From: an uncultured Alphaproteobacteria bacterium
Lineage (GTDB): Bacteria > Pseudomonadota > Alphaproteobacteria > Reyranellales > Reyranellaceae
Direction of reading: 5' to 3'
Assembly (NCBI GenBank): GCA_903929895.1
Contig: CAIYWM010000339.1
Location: 1 to 12,101, forward strand
Length of the DNA stretch: 12,101 nt
Every line of letters starts with the position of its first letter. Position 1 is the first letter of the stretch. Under the pieces are notes generated by a model. That model saw only the letters and a program-made list of their open reading frames with translations, made no database searches and was not told the DNA's origin. Shown piece by piece: positions 1-7,208 of this stretch. The position numbers and the translations under genes were made by a program.

Positions 1-446
1 TGCATGCGGCGGCGGCCTTCGAAGTGGAACGGCTTGGTCACGACGCCAATGGTGAGGATGCCCTGCTCGCGAGCCGCGGCGGCAATGACGGGCGCCGCAC
101 CGGTGCCGGTGCCGCCGCCCATGCCGGCAGTGACGAAAACCATGTTGGCGCCGTCGAGGAGCTGCAGGATCTCGGGCAGCGCTTCTTCGGCGGCCTGGCG
201 GCCGACCTCGGGCCGCGCGCCGGCGCCCAGTCCCTGGGTGATGGTGATGCCGAGCTGTACGCGCCGGTCGGCGAGCGACTGACTCAGCGCCTGCGAGTCG
301 GTGTTCGCAACGATGAACTCCACGCCTTCCAGCGCGGCGCTGATCATGTTGTTGACGGCGTTTCCACCCGCGCCACCGACACCGACGACGGTAATGCGCG
401 GCTTAATCTCGGACTCCGTCTGAGGGAGGCTGAGGTTGATGGTCAT
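1..446 (-). CDS. ftsZ: Cell division protein FtsZ, N-terminal part (3' end outside window)
   Basis: Tubulin-like GTPase that polymerises into the Z ring at midcell and recruits the divisome. The first 148 codons are visible and the frame runs open off the window edge. The start is ATG at 446, giving MTINLSLPQ; a GGAG Shine-Dalgarno lies 8 nt upstream. Visible nucleotide-binding elements of the FtsZ family are the glycine-rich T1 region [14 protein letters not shown] (about residues 21-34), the ANTD segment (47-50), [13 protein letters not shown] (71-83) and the tubulin signature GGGTGTG (110-116). The polymerisation T7 loop and the C-terminal tail that binds FtsA fall outside the window. It is the last gene seen in the cluster and is separated from ftsA by 150 nt, the largest gap here, so it may have its own promoter. 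Identification is essentially certain. Confidence 0.97.
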   Translation of the reverse strand, partial: MTINLSLPQTESEIKPRITVVGVGGAGGNAVNNMISAALEGVEFIVANTDSQALSQSLADRRVQLGITITQGLGAGARPEVGRQAAEEALPEILQLLDGANMVFVTAGMGGGTGTGAAPVIAAAAREQGILTIGVVTKPFHFEGRRRM

Positions 447-454
447 TCGGTTTT

Positions 455-458
455 CTCC
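455..458 (-). promoter_or_regulatory. ftsZ ribosome binding site (GGAG)
   Basis: On the minus strand GGAGAA precedes the ATG at 446, with 8 nt between GGAG and the start codon. This fixes the FtsZ start. An in-frame TTG six codons upstream has no Shine-Dalgarno of its own and would add residues not expected at an FtsZ N-terminus. Confidence 0.7.
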
Positions 459-553
459 ACGCAAACGAGGGGTTATCTGCTCGGAGCGACAGCGTGAATC
501 TCCTGTTTTGTTCAGAGACCCTTCACCGCCACCGGCTTTTTCTTGTCTTTATG

Positions 554-559
554 TCTATA
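554..559 (-). promoter_or_regulatory. Candidate -10 element for ftsZ
   Basis: TATAGA on the minus strand, about 108 nt before the ftsZ ATG, is a good match to a housekeeping -10. The hexamers at 16-18 nt spacing (GGATAA, GGGATA, CGGGAT) match a -35 poorly. A TTGTGC is present further upstream (588-583) but its spacing of 23 nt is too long. The call is therefore weak. If real, the promoter would depend on an activator or use a different sigma preference, and the inverted repeat at 563-587 would overlap its spacer and -35 region. Confidence 0.25.
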
Positions 560-562
560 GCC

Positions 563-587
563 TGTGGGATCTGCCTTATCCCGCACA
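563..587 (-). repeat. Imperfect inverted repeat upstream of ftsZ
   Basis: Perfect 5-bp arms GGGAT (minus strand, 582-578) and ATCCC (570-566) flank a 7-nt loop. A further three base pairs (TGT/ACA, 585-587 with 563-565) form if two bases (583-584) bulge out. It starts about 10 nt after the ftsA stop codon. It could be an operator for a dimeric regulator or a short RNA hairpin at the end of the ftsA message. The absence of a following T-run argues against an intrinsic terminator. Confidence 0.45.
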
Positions 588-596
588 ACATATTGC

Positions 597-1832
597 CTAA
601 AAGTTTTCTCTAATCCAACTGCCAATCCGGCCGATCCGACTCGATGGCGCCTCGTTCGTCGCCGGCTGGCTTTGCGTCACCGCGTGATTCTGGAGCGCGA
701 AGGACAGAAGGCCGGCGGCTGCGGAAAATGCCGGCCCGCCGGTCGAATCAGCGAGTCCCGCGAGCCGGAGCGGCGCACCGGTGCGGACCTTCTTGTTGAG
801 AATCGCCGCGGCAACTTCAGGCACGCCGTCGAGTTGGCAGCCACCGCCGACCAAAACGGCACGTCCACCGGCCAACTTATCCACACCGCTCGCCTCGAGT
901 CGACTCCGCACAAGCTCGAACGTCTCTTCGATTCGCGGACGAATGATGCCGACCAGAATCGAACGCGGAATGTGGTTGGGCCGCGTGCGGTCCTCCTCGC
1001 CGATCAGCGGCACGTCGATAATGTCGTACTCGTCGTTCGGCTTGGCGACGGCGCGACCGATCTGCGTCTTCATCCGCTCTGCATGGGCGACCGGCGTCGA
1101 CAGGCCGCGCGCGATGTCACGCGTGACATGCTCGCCGCCGACCGGGATCGAATCGACATGGACCAGATGGCCCTCGTAGAAGACCGCGATCGACGTCGTG
1201 CCCGCGCCCATGTCGATCAGGGTCACACCGAGGTCACGCTCGTCCGAGACCAACGAACTGAGGCCCGCGGCATGGGCGGCGACCACGCGGTCGGCGATCT
1301 CGAGATGGGCCCGACGCACGCAGACCTGCAGGTTGCGCATCGCACCGCTCGCGGCGGTCACCAAATGAACATCGACGCCCAGCCGCTCGCCGAACATGCC
1401 ACGCGCGTCGCGAACCGGCGTGCCGTCGACCGTGTAGCCGATGGCGGCGGAATGGATGATGTCGCGGTCCGCAGTCTCGGCCGGAAGCTGGATGTGCTGC
1501 TGGACACGGCGGACGTCGCGCTCGCCGATCTCGTGATGCCCGATCGCCACTTCGAGGCTCTGGTTGTGCGAGGCGGCCGAGCCACCGCTCACGCCGACAA
1601 TGACGTCACGGACCTGCTCGCCGCACATCTCCTCCGCGGTCGACACCGCCGAGGAGATGGCGCGGGTGGCGGCCTCCATGTCGATGATGTTGCCGGAACG
1701 CATGCCGAGCGCGGGCTGGTGTCCGATGCCGACCACGCGGAGGCCCTGGCCATCGACGCGCGCCACGAAACACACGACCTTGTTCGTTCCGATGTCGAGC
1801 GCCGCAACGACGCCATTTCTCGTCTTCGCCAC
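597..1832 (-). CDS. ftsA: Cell division protein FtsA
   Basis: Actin-fold ATPase that anchors FtsZ filaments to the cytoplasmic membrane and recruits later divisome proteins; 411 residues, close to the 420 of E. coli FtsA. The start is taken as GTG at 1832, giving VAKTRNGVVAALDIGTNK, with a G-rich GGGGGA about 5 nt upstream. The open frame continues upstream into the ftsQ region without another plausible start. Actin-family motifs are phosphate-1 ALDIGTNKV (11-19), phosphate-2 LIDMGAGTTSIAV (205-217) and an adenosine motif VLVGGGCQLDG (327-337), where Val replaces the more usual Thr before GGG. The C-terminus IGRIGSWIRENF is the amphipathic membrane-targeting helix typical of FtsA. It lies 43 nt after ftsQ and 150 nt before ftsZ. 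It carries a perfect DnaA-box-like sequence at 877-885. Confidence 0.96.
   Translation of the reverse strand: MAKTRNGVVAALDIGTNKVVCFVARVDGQGLRVVGIGHQPALGMRSGNIIDMEAATRAISSAVSTAEEMCGEQVRDVIVGVSGGSAASHNQSLEVAIGHHEIGERDVRRVQQHIQLPAETADRDIIHSAAIGYTVDGTPVRDARGMFGERLGVDVHLVTAASGAMRNLQVCVRRAHLEIADRVVAAHAAGLSSLVSDERDLGVTLIDMGAGTTSIAVFYEGHLVHVDSIPVGGEHVTRDIARGLSTPVAHAERMKTQIGRAVAKPNDEYDIIDVPLIGEEDRTRPNHIPRSILVGIIRPRIEETFELVRSRLEASGVDKLAGGRAVLVGGGCQLDGVPEVAAAILNKKVRTGAPLRLAGLADSTGGPAFSAAAGLLSFALQNHAVTQSQPATNEAPSSRIGRIGSWIRENF
877..885 (+). promoter_or_regulatory. DnaA-box-like 9-mer inside ftsA
   Basis: TTATCCACA, identical to the strict DnaA-box consensus, is read on the plus strand. On the coding strand it encodes Val-Asp-Lys near the C-terminal third of FtsA, so it may simply be a by-product of the protein sequence. 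It is about 430 bp upstream of the ftsZ start. Functional binding is unproven. Confidence 0.3.
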
Positions 1833-1836
1833 GATG

Positions 1837-1842
1837 TCCCCC
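1837..1842 (-). promoter_or_regulatory. ftsA ribosome binding site (GGGGGA)
   Basis: The G-rich hexamer ends 4 nt before the GTG at 1832 and is the only purine-rich candidate in the 43-nt ftsQ-ftsA gap. It supports the GTG start of ftsA, since no ATG start is available nearby in frame. The remainder of the gap (1843-1875) shows no convincing promoter; a GANTC sequence (1872-1876) sits at the ftsQ stop codon. Confidence 0.5.
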
Positions 1843-1875
1843 GTCTTACGCGTACTCTTGCGATTTGCTTCGATT

Positions 1876-2757
1876 CTACGCTGGCCCAGGCGTTCCGTCG
1901 CCCGGATTGCGCTTCCTGAGATAAAGTTTGTCGGGCAGCCGGAGATCGACGACGCCGAACTCGCGCGACAGCAGCCTGTGCTGCCCGTGGAGCTTGGCGA
2001 GATGCTGCAGGGCCGCGACAGCGTCCTCTTCCGGCAGCCAGATCTCGACACCGTTGTTCAGGATGAGGTTCCAGCGGCGCTGCCCGACCCAGACGGCGGC
2101 GCGCAGTTGCCGCGCCACCGTCGGCTCGTAGGTGAGCAGGAGCAGCAGGTCGCCGACGTGATCCGGCGCACCGGGACCACCCAGCAGCAACAGCGTCTCG
2201 GCGCCCGGCGGCATGCGGCTCGCCCGCACCGTGCGCCCGTTCGCATCGATCAGCGTGTATTCACTGCCGTTCTGCCAGATCGCAACGGCGCGGCGTTCCT
2301 TCAGCGTGACATAGAGCGTGTCCGGCAGACGGCGCTCCACGGTTGCCCATTCGACCCAGTCGATCGCCTCAAGCCGCTTGCGCGACGCCTGGAGGTCGAT
2401 GCCGAGCAGCGAGTCGCCGCGGCTGACGTTCAGCGCCGCAAGGAGATCGCTGCGCTCGACATAGTCGCGGCCCTCGACCGTGACGTCCGCCAGCTTGAAG
2501 GGCGTGATGGCGCCGACGACCGTGCGAGAGATCGAGTCGAACTGCTTCTGGGCCTCGACCAGCCAGCCCTCGCGCCAGGCCCACCAGCCGCCCCCGCCGC
2601 CGCAACCCAGCAGCAGGACGATCGCGCCGAGCAGCACCGGCTGCTTCCAGAAGGGACGGCCGGTCTTGCGGACGGGCCCGCGCTTCTTGCGCCGGTCGTA
2701 GTCGCGGCGCGGTGCGGCGCCGGCCTTCGGCGGGACTGTCTTCTTTGCGGCACTCAC
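1876..2757 (-). CDS. ftsQ: Cell division protein FtsQ
   Basis: Bitopic inner-membrane protein whose periplasmic part scaffolds the FtsQLB complex and helps activate septal synthesis; 293 residues. The start is GTG at 2757, overlapping the ddl stop codon by 4 bp (GTGA), giving VSAAKKTVPP. There is no strong Shine-Dalgarno, so translational coupling to ddl is likely. Residues 1-38 are basic and cytoplasmic. Residues 39-61 form the single transmembrane segment, unusual for five consecutive glycines followed by tryptophans (CGGGGGWWAW). About 87-155 is a POTRA domain: LADVTVEGRDYV, then LLGIDLQASRKRLEAIDWVEWATVERRLPDTLYVTL in pieces, then the KERRAVAIW strand. The beta domain follows, with TLIDANGRTV (168-177) and the late segment VVDLRLPDKLYLR (269-281). 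It precedes ftsA by 43 nt, the usual ddl-ftsQ-ftsA order. Identification rests on domain layout plus context. Confidence 0.93.
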   Translation of the reverse strand: MSAAKKTVPPKAGAAPRRDYDRRKKRGPVRKTGRPFWKQPVLLGAIVLLLGCGGGGGWWAWREGWLVEAQKQFDSISRTVVGAITPFKLADVTVEGRDYVERSDLLAALNVSRGDSLLGIDLQASRKRLEAIDWVEWATVERRLPDTLYVTLKERRAVAIWQNGSEYTLIDANGRTVRASRMPPGAETLLLLGGPGAPDHVGDLLLLLTYEPTVARQLRAAVWVGQRRWNLILNNGVEIWLPEEDAVAALQHLAKLHGQHRLLSREFGVVDLRLPDKLYLRKRNPGDGTPGPA

Positions 2758-3683
2758 GAGGGGTGTCTCGCGTTTTCGACCATCCAGGTCATGAGCTGGG
2801 GCCAGGAGATGCCCGCCCACCTGGCCTGCTCCGGCGCCAGCGACAGCGGGGTCATTCCGGGCTGGGTGTTGAGTTCCAGGATGACGAGGCCCGAGGTGCC
2901 GGGCTTCGAATCGTCCCAGCGGAAATCGGCACGGCTGAGCCCGTTGCAGCCAAGCTCCTGGTACGCCGCGAGCGCCCATTGCCTGGCGAGCTCGTAGACG
3001 TCTTCGGGGATCGGCGCCGGCACGAGATGTTCGGTGATGCCGTCGGTGTACTTGGCTTCGTAGTCGTAGAACCGGGTGCGCGGCCTGAGCTCGGTGACGG
3101 CGATCGGCCGGTCGCCCATCACCGCGACCGTGAGTTCCCGCCCCGGCACGAACTTCTCGATCAGCACACGCTCGCCGAACGCGGCTTCCGCCGCCTCGAC
3201 GGCCGCCAGATTGTCTCCGTCGCGCACGATGTGGACGCCGATGCTCGATCCCTGGTCGATCGGCTTCACGACATAGGGGCGCGGCATGGGATCGCCGGAG
3301 GCGAGCGAGCGGCGCTCGATCACCCTTCCCTCGGCGACTCGCAGGCCGAGCGACGCAAAGATGTGCCGCGCCAGAGGCTTGTCCATGGCGATCGCCGAGG
3401 CGAGCACGCCGGAGTGCGTATAGGGCACGCGCATGATCTCGAGGACGCCCTGGATGCAACCATCCTCGCCGTAGCGGCCGTGGAGGGCATTGAAAACCAC
3501 GTCCGGGCCGCCGCCGGCGGCGGGCCGCAGGAAATCCACCAGGGCGCGCAGGTCGCGCTTCACGTCGTACTCGACGACCTCGTGCCCGCCTTCGCGCAGG
3601 CCCTCGGCACAGGCCTTGCCGCTCACCAGCGACACGTCACGCTCCGGCGACCAGCCGCCCATCAGGACTGCAACGTGCGTCAT
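2754..3683 (-). CDS. ddl: D-alanine--D-alanine ligase
   Basis: Cytoplasmic ATP-grasp enzyme joining two D-Ala into the dipeptide that MurF adds to the peptidoglycan precursor; 309 residues, against 306 for E. coli DdlB. ATG at 3683 ([19 protein letters not shown]) overlaps the murB stop by 4 bp (ATGA). Motifs are the N-terminal Gly-rich GGWSPERDVS (9-18), HGRYGEDG (68-75), the ATP-grasp lysine in VVKPIDQGSSIGV (138-150), EKF (176-178), the omega-loop YDYEAKYTDG (206-215), DFRWDD (253-258) and the metal-binding ELNTQPGMT (270-278). The omega-loop KY (211-212) is the pattern of D-Ala-D-Ala ligases rather than of the D-lactate ligases that give vancomycin resistance. The stop overlaps the ftsQ GTG by 4 bp. 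This is the housekeeping ligase by its position in the cluster. Confidence 0.97.
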   Translation of the reverse strand: MTHVAVLMGGWSPERDVSLVSGKACAEGLREGGHEVVEYDVKRDLRALVDFLRPAAGGGPDVVFNALHGRYGEDGCIQGVLEIMRVPYTHSGVLASAIAMDKPLARHIFASLGLRVAEGRVIERRSLASGDPMPRPYVVKPIDQGSSIGVHIVRDGDNLAAVEAAEAAFGERVLIEKFVPGRELTVAVMGDRPIAVTELRPRTRFYDYEAKYTDGITEHLVPAPIPEDVYELARQWALAAYQELGCNGLSRADFRWDDSKPGTSGLVILELNTQPGMTPLSLAPEQARWAGISWPQLMTWMVENARHPS

Positions 3684-4612
3684 TGCCCTGCTCTCCCCGC
3701 TGGTTCCCCGATACGCCGGATCTCCCATTCGAGCCGCACGCCGGTCTTCTCCAGCACACGCCGGCGCACTTCTTCGCCCAATCCCTCGATGTCGCCGGCC
3801 GTCGCTTCCCCGAGGTTGATCAGGAAATTGCAGTGCTTCTCGGAAACCTGGGCCTCGCCGATGCGCAGGCCACGGCAGCCGGCCTGGTCGATCAGCTGCC
3901 ACGCCTTCTCCCCCGGCGGATTGACGAAGGTCGAGCCGCCGGTGCGGCTGCGCGGCTGGGACTCGGTGCGGGCGGCATCGATCTCGGCGATGCGGCGGGC
4001 GATGGCCAGCTGGTCGCCCGGCGTCGCCCGCAGGCGCGCCGCCGTGAAGATCCAGTCCGCCGGCGCTTCGCTGTGACGATAGCTGAAGCCCATCGCGTCC
4101 GCGGCAACCGCATGGACCTTGCCCGCACGATCGACCGCTTCGGCGGAGACGAGGACCTGCGCCAGGTCGCCTTCATAGGCGCCCGCATTCATGCGCAACG
4201 CGCCCCCGATCGTGCCGGGAATGCCGCTCAGGAACTCGAGGCCCGCGAGCGCATGGTCGCGCGCGGTCAGGGCCACGTTGAGATCGAGCGCGCCCGCGCC
4301 GGCCACGACCTCATGACCTTCGACCGAGATGCCGGTGAAGCCGCGCAGCAGGCGAATGACCACGCCCTTCACGCCGCCGTCACGCACGAGGATGTTGGAG
4401 CCGACGCCCAGGATCGTGACGGGCACATCCGACGGCAGGCCGGCCATGAAGGTCGCGAGATCCTCGACATCGGCCGGCCGGAACAGCACTTCGGCCGCTC
4501 CCCCCGCACGGAACCAGGTCTGCGGCCCGAGTGCCGCGTCGGCGGTCAGCCGTCCGCGCGGCCGGGGCAGCCGGTCGATCAGGTGGGGCGTCGAGGTCGC
4601 GAGTGCCATCAT
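3680..4612 (-). CDS. murB: UDP-N-acetylenolpyruvoylglucosamine reductase MurB
   Basis: FAD enzyme that reduces UDP-GlcNAc-enolpyruvate to UDP-MurNAc with NADPH; 310 residues. Two adjacent ATG codons exist (4612 and 4609). The first is chosen because it forms the same 4-bp ATGA overlap with the murC stop as the neighbouring junctions. Motifs are [15 protein letters not shown] (32-46), the FAD-binding [11 protein letters not shown] (70-80), [22 protein letters not shown] (125-146, in part), FSYRHSE with the substrate-binding Arg (176-182), GGSTFVNP carrying the proton-donor Ser (225-232) and the terminal LEWEIRRIG with the catalytic Glu (294-302). Its short length fits the MurB class lacking the extra tyrosine loop of the E. 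coli enzyme, as expected for alphaproteobacteria; this class assignment is inferred from length. Confidence 0.97.
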   Translation of the reverse strand: MMALATSTPHLIDRLPRPRGRLTADAALGPQTWFRAGGAAEVLFRPADVEDLATFMAGLPSDVPVTILGVGSNILVRDGGVKGVVIRLLRGFTGISVEGHEVVAGAGALDLNVALTARDHALAGLEFLSGIPGTIGGALRMNAGAYEGDLAQVLVSAEAVDRAGKVHAVAADAMGFSYRHSEAPADWIFTAARLRATPGDQLAIARRIAEIDAARTESQPRSRTGGSTFVNPPGEKAWQLIDQAGCRGLRIGEAQVSEKHCNFLINLGEATAGDIEGLGEEVRRRVLEKTGVRLEWEIRRIGEPAGRAGQ

Positions 4613-6084
4613 GCCGCCGATCCGCCGTGGGAGTCCGCATCGTTGGCGATGGCACGCGGACCGGCCTTCTCGGCCGCAAGCTGCTGGATCTGGCCAGGCA
4701 GTGCATGCGCCCAGGCCGTGATATTGCCCGCGCCCAGGCAGACCACGACGTCGCCGGGACGCGCGATCTGCCAGATCATTTCCGGAAGCTCGCCTGGTCC
4801 GCCGAGCGGCGCCACGTCGCGATGACCGGCGCGCTGCACCAGGCCCACCAGCATGTCGCGACTGACACCCTCGATCGGCGCCTCGCCCGCTGCATAGACA
4901 TCGGCGATGATCACGGCATCGGCGTCGGAGAAGCATGCGGCGAACTCGGCGCGCAACGCGCCGAGACGCGAGTAGCGGTGCGGCTGCATGACGGCGATGA
5001 CCCGGCCCGATCCGCCATAGGCTTGCCGGGCGGCGCGCAGCACGGCCGCGATCTCAACCGGGTGGTGACCGTAATCGTCGATCACCGTGATGCCGTGCGC
5101 CTCGCCGGTCTTGGTGAAGCGCCGCTTGACGCCAGCGAAGGCGCCGAGCGCGCGGCGGATCGTGTCGTCCGGCAGTCCCATTTCCTGGGCCACGGCGATG
5201 GCGGCCAGCGCGTTCTGAACGTTGTGCTGTCCGAACATCGGCAGGCGCATGCCCGCGATGATGCGCGATTCGTTGGTCGCCCTGTTCTCGACCATGACGT
5301 CGAAATCGGCACCGCCGCGATCCAGCTTCAGGTTGATGGCGCGTACATCGGCATTGGCGCCGATACCGTACGTGATGATGCGGCGGTCCGCGACGCGCGG
5401 GATCAGCGCCTGGACCTCGGGATGGTCGGAGCAGAGCACCGCGAAGCCATAGAAGGGAATGTTCTCGACGAAGCGCACGAAGGCGTCGCGCAACGCGTCG
5501 AAGGTGCCGTAATGGTCGAGATGTTCGGGATCGACGTTGGTGACCACCGCGATGGTGGCCGGCAGGCGCAGGAAAGAGCCATCCGATTCGTCGGATTCGA
5601 CGACCATCCAGTCGCCCTCACCCAGGCGCGCGTTGGTGCCGTAGGCGTTGATGATGCCGCCGTTGATCACCGTCGGATCGAGGCCGCCGGCCTCGAGCAT
5701 GGCAGCGACCAGCGAAGTGGTCGTCGTCTTGCCGTGCGTGCCGCCGACCGCGATGGACCACTTCAGTCGCATCAGCTCACCCAGCATCTCTGCACGGCGC
5801 ACGACCGGCACATGGCGCGTACGGGCGGCGAGCACCTCGGGATTGTCCTTCTTGACCGCGCTCGACACGACGACGACCTGGGCATTGCCGACGTTCTCGG
5901 CGCGATGGCCGATCATCACCTTCATGCCCAGTTCGGCGATACGGCGCGTGTTGGCACCCTCGGCGACGTCGCTGCCCTGCACCTTGTAGCCGAGATTGTG
6001 CAGCACCTCGGCAATGCCGGACATGCCGATGCCGCCGATGCCGACGAAGTGGATGAGACCGAGATCGAGCGGCAACGCCCTCAT
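4609..6084 (-). CDS. murC: UDP-N-acetylmuramate--L-alanine ligase MurC
   Basis: ATP-dependent ligase that adds L-alanine to UDP-MurNAc, the first step of the stem peptide; 491 residues, the same length as E. coli MurC. ATG at 6084 ([23 protein letters not shown] in two halves) overlaps the murG stop by 4 bp, with GGGAG 7 nt upstream. Motifs are the N-terminal UDP-binding [14 protein letters not shown] (15-28), the P-loop [11 protein letters not shown] (114-124), ESDESDGSF (163-171), [11 protein letters not shown] (183-193), GQHNVQN (285-291), RRF (321-323), DDYGHHP (336-342), QPHRYSR (367-373) and GAGNIT (451-456). This set is specific for MurC rather than the related Mpl recycling ligase, which is supported by the gene position between murG and murB. 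Confidence 0.98.
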   Translation of the reverse strand: MRALPLDLGLIHFVGIGGIGMSGIAEVLHNLGYKVQGSDVAEGANTRRIAELGMKVMIGHRAENVGNAQVVVVSSAVKKDNPEVLAARTRHVPVVRRAEMLGELMRLKWSIAVGGTHGKTTTTSLVAAMLEAGGLDPTVINGGIINAYGTNARLGEGDWMVVESDESDGSFLRLPATIAVVTNVDPEHLDHYGTFDALRDAFVRFVENIPFYGFAVLCSDHPEVQALIPRVADRRIITYGIGANADVRAINLKLDRGGADFDVMVENRATNESRIIAGMRLPMFGQHNVQNALAAIAVAQEMGLPDDTIRRALGAFAGVKRRFTKTGEAHGITVIDDYGHHPVEIAAVLRAARQAYGGSGRVIAVMQPHRYSRLGALRAEFAACFSDADAVIIADVYAAGEAPIEGVSRDMLVGLVQRAGHRDVAPLGGPGELPEMIWQIARPGDVVVCLGAGNITAWAHALPGQIQQLAAEKAGPRAIANDADSHGGSAA

Positions 6085-7208
6085 GCGGCGACTCCCGTGG
6101 CTGACGGCGAAAGGGGAAGCGAAACGAATTCGGCGACGACGTCCGCAAGCCGGGCTGCGGCATCTGGACGGCCGGCGGCATGGGCCGCTCCCGCCATCGC
6201 GGCAAGGCGTTCCGGCTCTCCGGTCAGGGCCACGAGGTGCCCCGCCAGGGTAGCGGCGGTGAAGGATGCATGCGGCAGCACGATGCAGGCGCCCGTCGCC
6301 TCGAAGGCCCGCGCATTGGCGGTCTGGTGATCGTCGGCGGCGTAGGGATAGGGCACCAGGATCGACGGCCGGCCGATCGCCGCCAGTTCGGCCACCGTCG
6401 AGGCGCCCGAGCGGCCGATCACGAGATGGGCGGCGGCCATGCGCTGAGGCAGATCGGTGAAGAAGGGCGCAATCTCGGCGACGACACCCGCCTTGACGTA
6501 ACTCGTCCGCACGCGGTCGATGCCCTCGGGCCGGCATTGCTGCACGATGCGCAGCCGCGACCGCAGCGACTGCGGCAGGGAGAGGACGGCCTGCGGCACG
6601 ACTTCGCCGAACGAGGCCGCTCCCTGGCTGCCGCCAAACACCAGGAGATCGATCACCCGCCCCTCGCCCGGCGCACGGTAGGGCGAATCACGGAGGGCCC
6701 GCACGGGCTCGCGCACGGGATTGCCGACCAGCTGCGCCCGCGCATCGCCGTCGAGATAGCGGGTGCGGGCAAATGAGGTGGCCACGCGCCCGGCACCGCC
6801 CAGCACGAGGCGATTCGCACGACCGAGCACGGCGTTCTGCTCGTGCAGCATCGCCGGCAGCCGGCGCAGGCGGGCCGCGACCATGGTCGGCACCGAGGCA
6901 TAACCGCCGAAGCCCACGACGACGGACGGACCGATGCGTCCCAGCGCCCGCCAGGCGTCGAACAGGCCCAGCGCCAGCGAGAGGAGCGCCAGCGCCTTCT
7001 GCACCGGTGACCCGGTCGGGCTCGCGGAACGGATGTAGTGGATCGGCCGCCGCGACAGCGCGCCCTGCCACTGCCGGCCGCGTGAATCCGTGACCAGGGT
7101 GAACGGCACGCCCCGCGCCTCCAGTTCGCCGGCGAGCGCCTCGGCCGGGAACACATGCCCGCCGGTGCCGCCGGTCGCCAGGACCACGGGACGCACGGCC
7201 TCCGTCAT
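6081..7208 (-). CDS. murG: Lipid II synthase MurG (GlcNAc transferase)
   Basis: Membrane-associated GT-B glycosyltransferase that transfers GlcNAc from UDP-GlcNAc to lipid I to give lipid II on the cytoplasmic face; 375 residues. ATG at 7208 overlaps the ftsW stop by 4 bp (ATGA) and follows GGGAGG with 4 nt spacing. Motifs are the N-terminal G-loop [12 protein letters not shown] (11-22), the second G-loop [10 protein letters not shown] (98-107), [12 protein letters not shown] (122-133), the third G-loop VFGGSQGA (190-197), the UDP-GlcNAc site [11 protein letters not shown] (265-275) and DDHQTANA (292-299). Residues 64-85, with a run of Leu and Ala, are the likely hydrophobic membrane-contact patch. 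It lies between ftsW and murC in the usual order. Confidence 0.98.
   Translation of the reverse strand: MTEAVRPVVLATGGTGGHVFPAEALAGELEARGVPFTLVTDSRGRQWQGALSRRPIHYIRSASPTGSPVQKALALLSLALGLFDAWRALGRIGPSVVVGFGGYASVPTMVAARLRRLPAMLHEQNAVLGRANRLVLGGAGRVATSFARTRYLDGDARAQLVGNPVREPVRALRDSPYRAPGEGRVIDLLVFGGSQGAASFGEVVPQAVLSLPQSLRSRLRIVQQCRPEGIDRVRTSYVKAGVVAEIAPFFTDLPQRMAAAHLVIGRSGASTVAELAAIGRPSILVPYPYAADDHQTANARAFEATGACIVLPHASFTAATLAGHLVALTGEPERLAAMAGAAHAAGRPDAAARLADVVAEFVSLPLSPSATGVAA

Larger units (their letters stand above)
447..596 (-). promoter_or_regulatory. ftsA-ftsZ intergenic leader
   Basis: This is the only intergenic stretch of any size in the window (150 nt). Its composition is close to half GC, clearly lower than the flanking genes. 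Reading toward ftsZ it contains an imperfect inverted repeat (587-563), a TATAGA hexamer (559-554), an A-rich run around 535-550, an AGGAG (501-505 region) with no ATG or GTG start behind it, one GANTC methylation-type site (496-500) and the ftsZ Shine-Dalgarno. No U-tract follows the inverted repeat, so an intrinsic terminator between ftsA and ftsZ is not supported. A role as ftsZ promoter or leader is inferred from position and composition. Confidence 0.5.

Noticed and set aside
403..406. CtrA-type binding site (TTAA-N7-TTAA) near the ftsZ start
   Set aside because: Only a single TTAA half-site is present at the right place; no second half at 7-nt spacing was found in the ftsZ leader.
572..586. 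DnaA box in the ftsA-ftsZ gap (TTATCCCGC)
   Set aside because: Only the first six of nine positions match the consensus TTATCCACA.
563..587. Intrinsic terminator between ftsA and ftsZ
   Set aside because: The hairpin stem is short and is followed by ACAGGC rather than a T-run on the transcribed strand.
523..591. A 22-codon minus-strand frame (ATG at 591, TGA at 525-523) in the ftsA-ftsZ gap, a possible leader peptide
   Set aside because: Only a weak AGG lies upstream and the codon use is unlike the neighbouring genes. The inverted repeat falls inside it, but there is no stalling motif or terminator to suggest attenuation.
1833..2051. Upstream extension of ftsA to an ATG at 2051
   Set aside because: It would run 73 codons back into ftsQ in another frame, giving a Ser/Arg-rich sequence unrelated to FtsA. 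The GTG at 1832 directly precedes the conserved N-terminus.
3680..4936. Longer forms of murB, ddl, murC and murG reaching far into the upstream genes
   Set aside because: The extensions are out-of-frame readings of the upstream gene. The conserved N-termini and regular 4-bp overlaps place the starts at 4612, 3683, 6084 and 7208.
4531..6330. Long plus-strand open frame of about 600 codons opposite murB/murC/murG
   Set aside because: The translation is Arg/Asp/His-rich low-complexity sequence with no recognisable motif, and the opposite strand is fully accounted for by conserved enzymes. It is a by-product of high-GC codon use.
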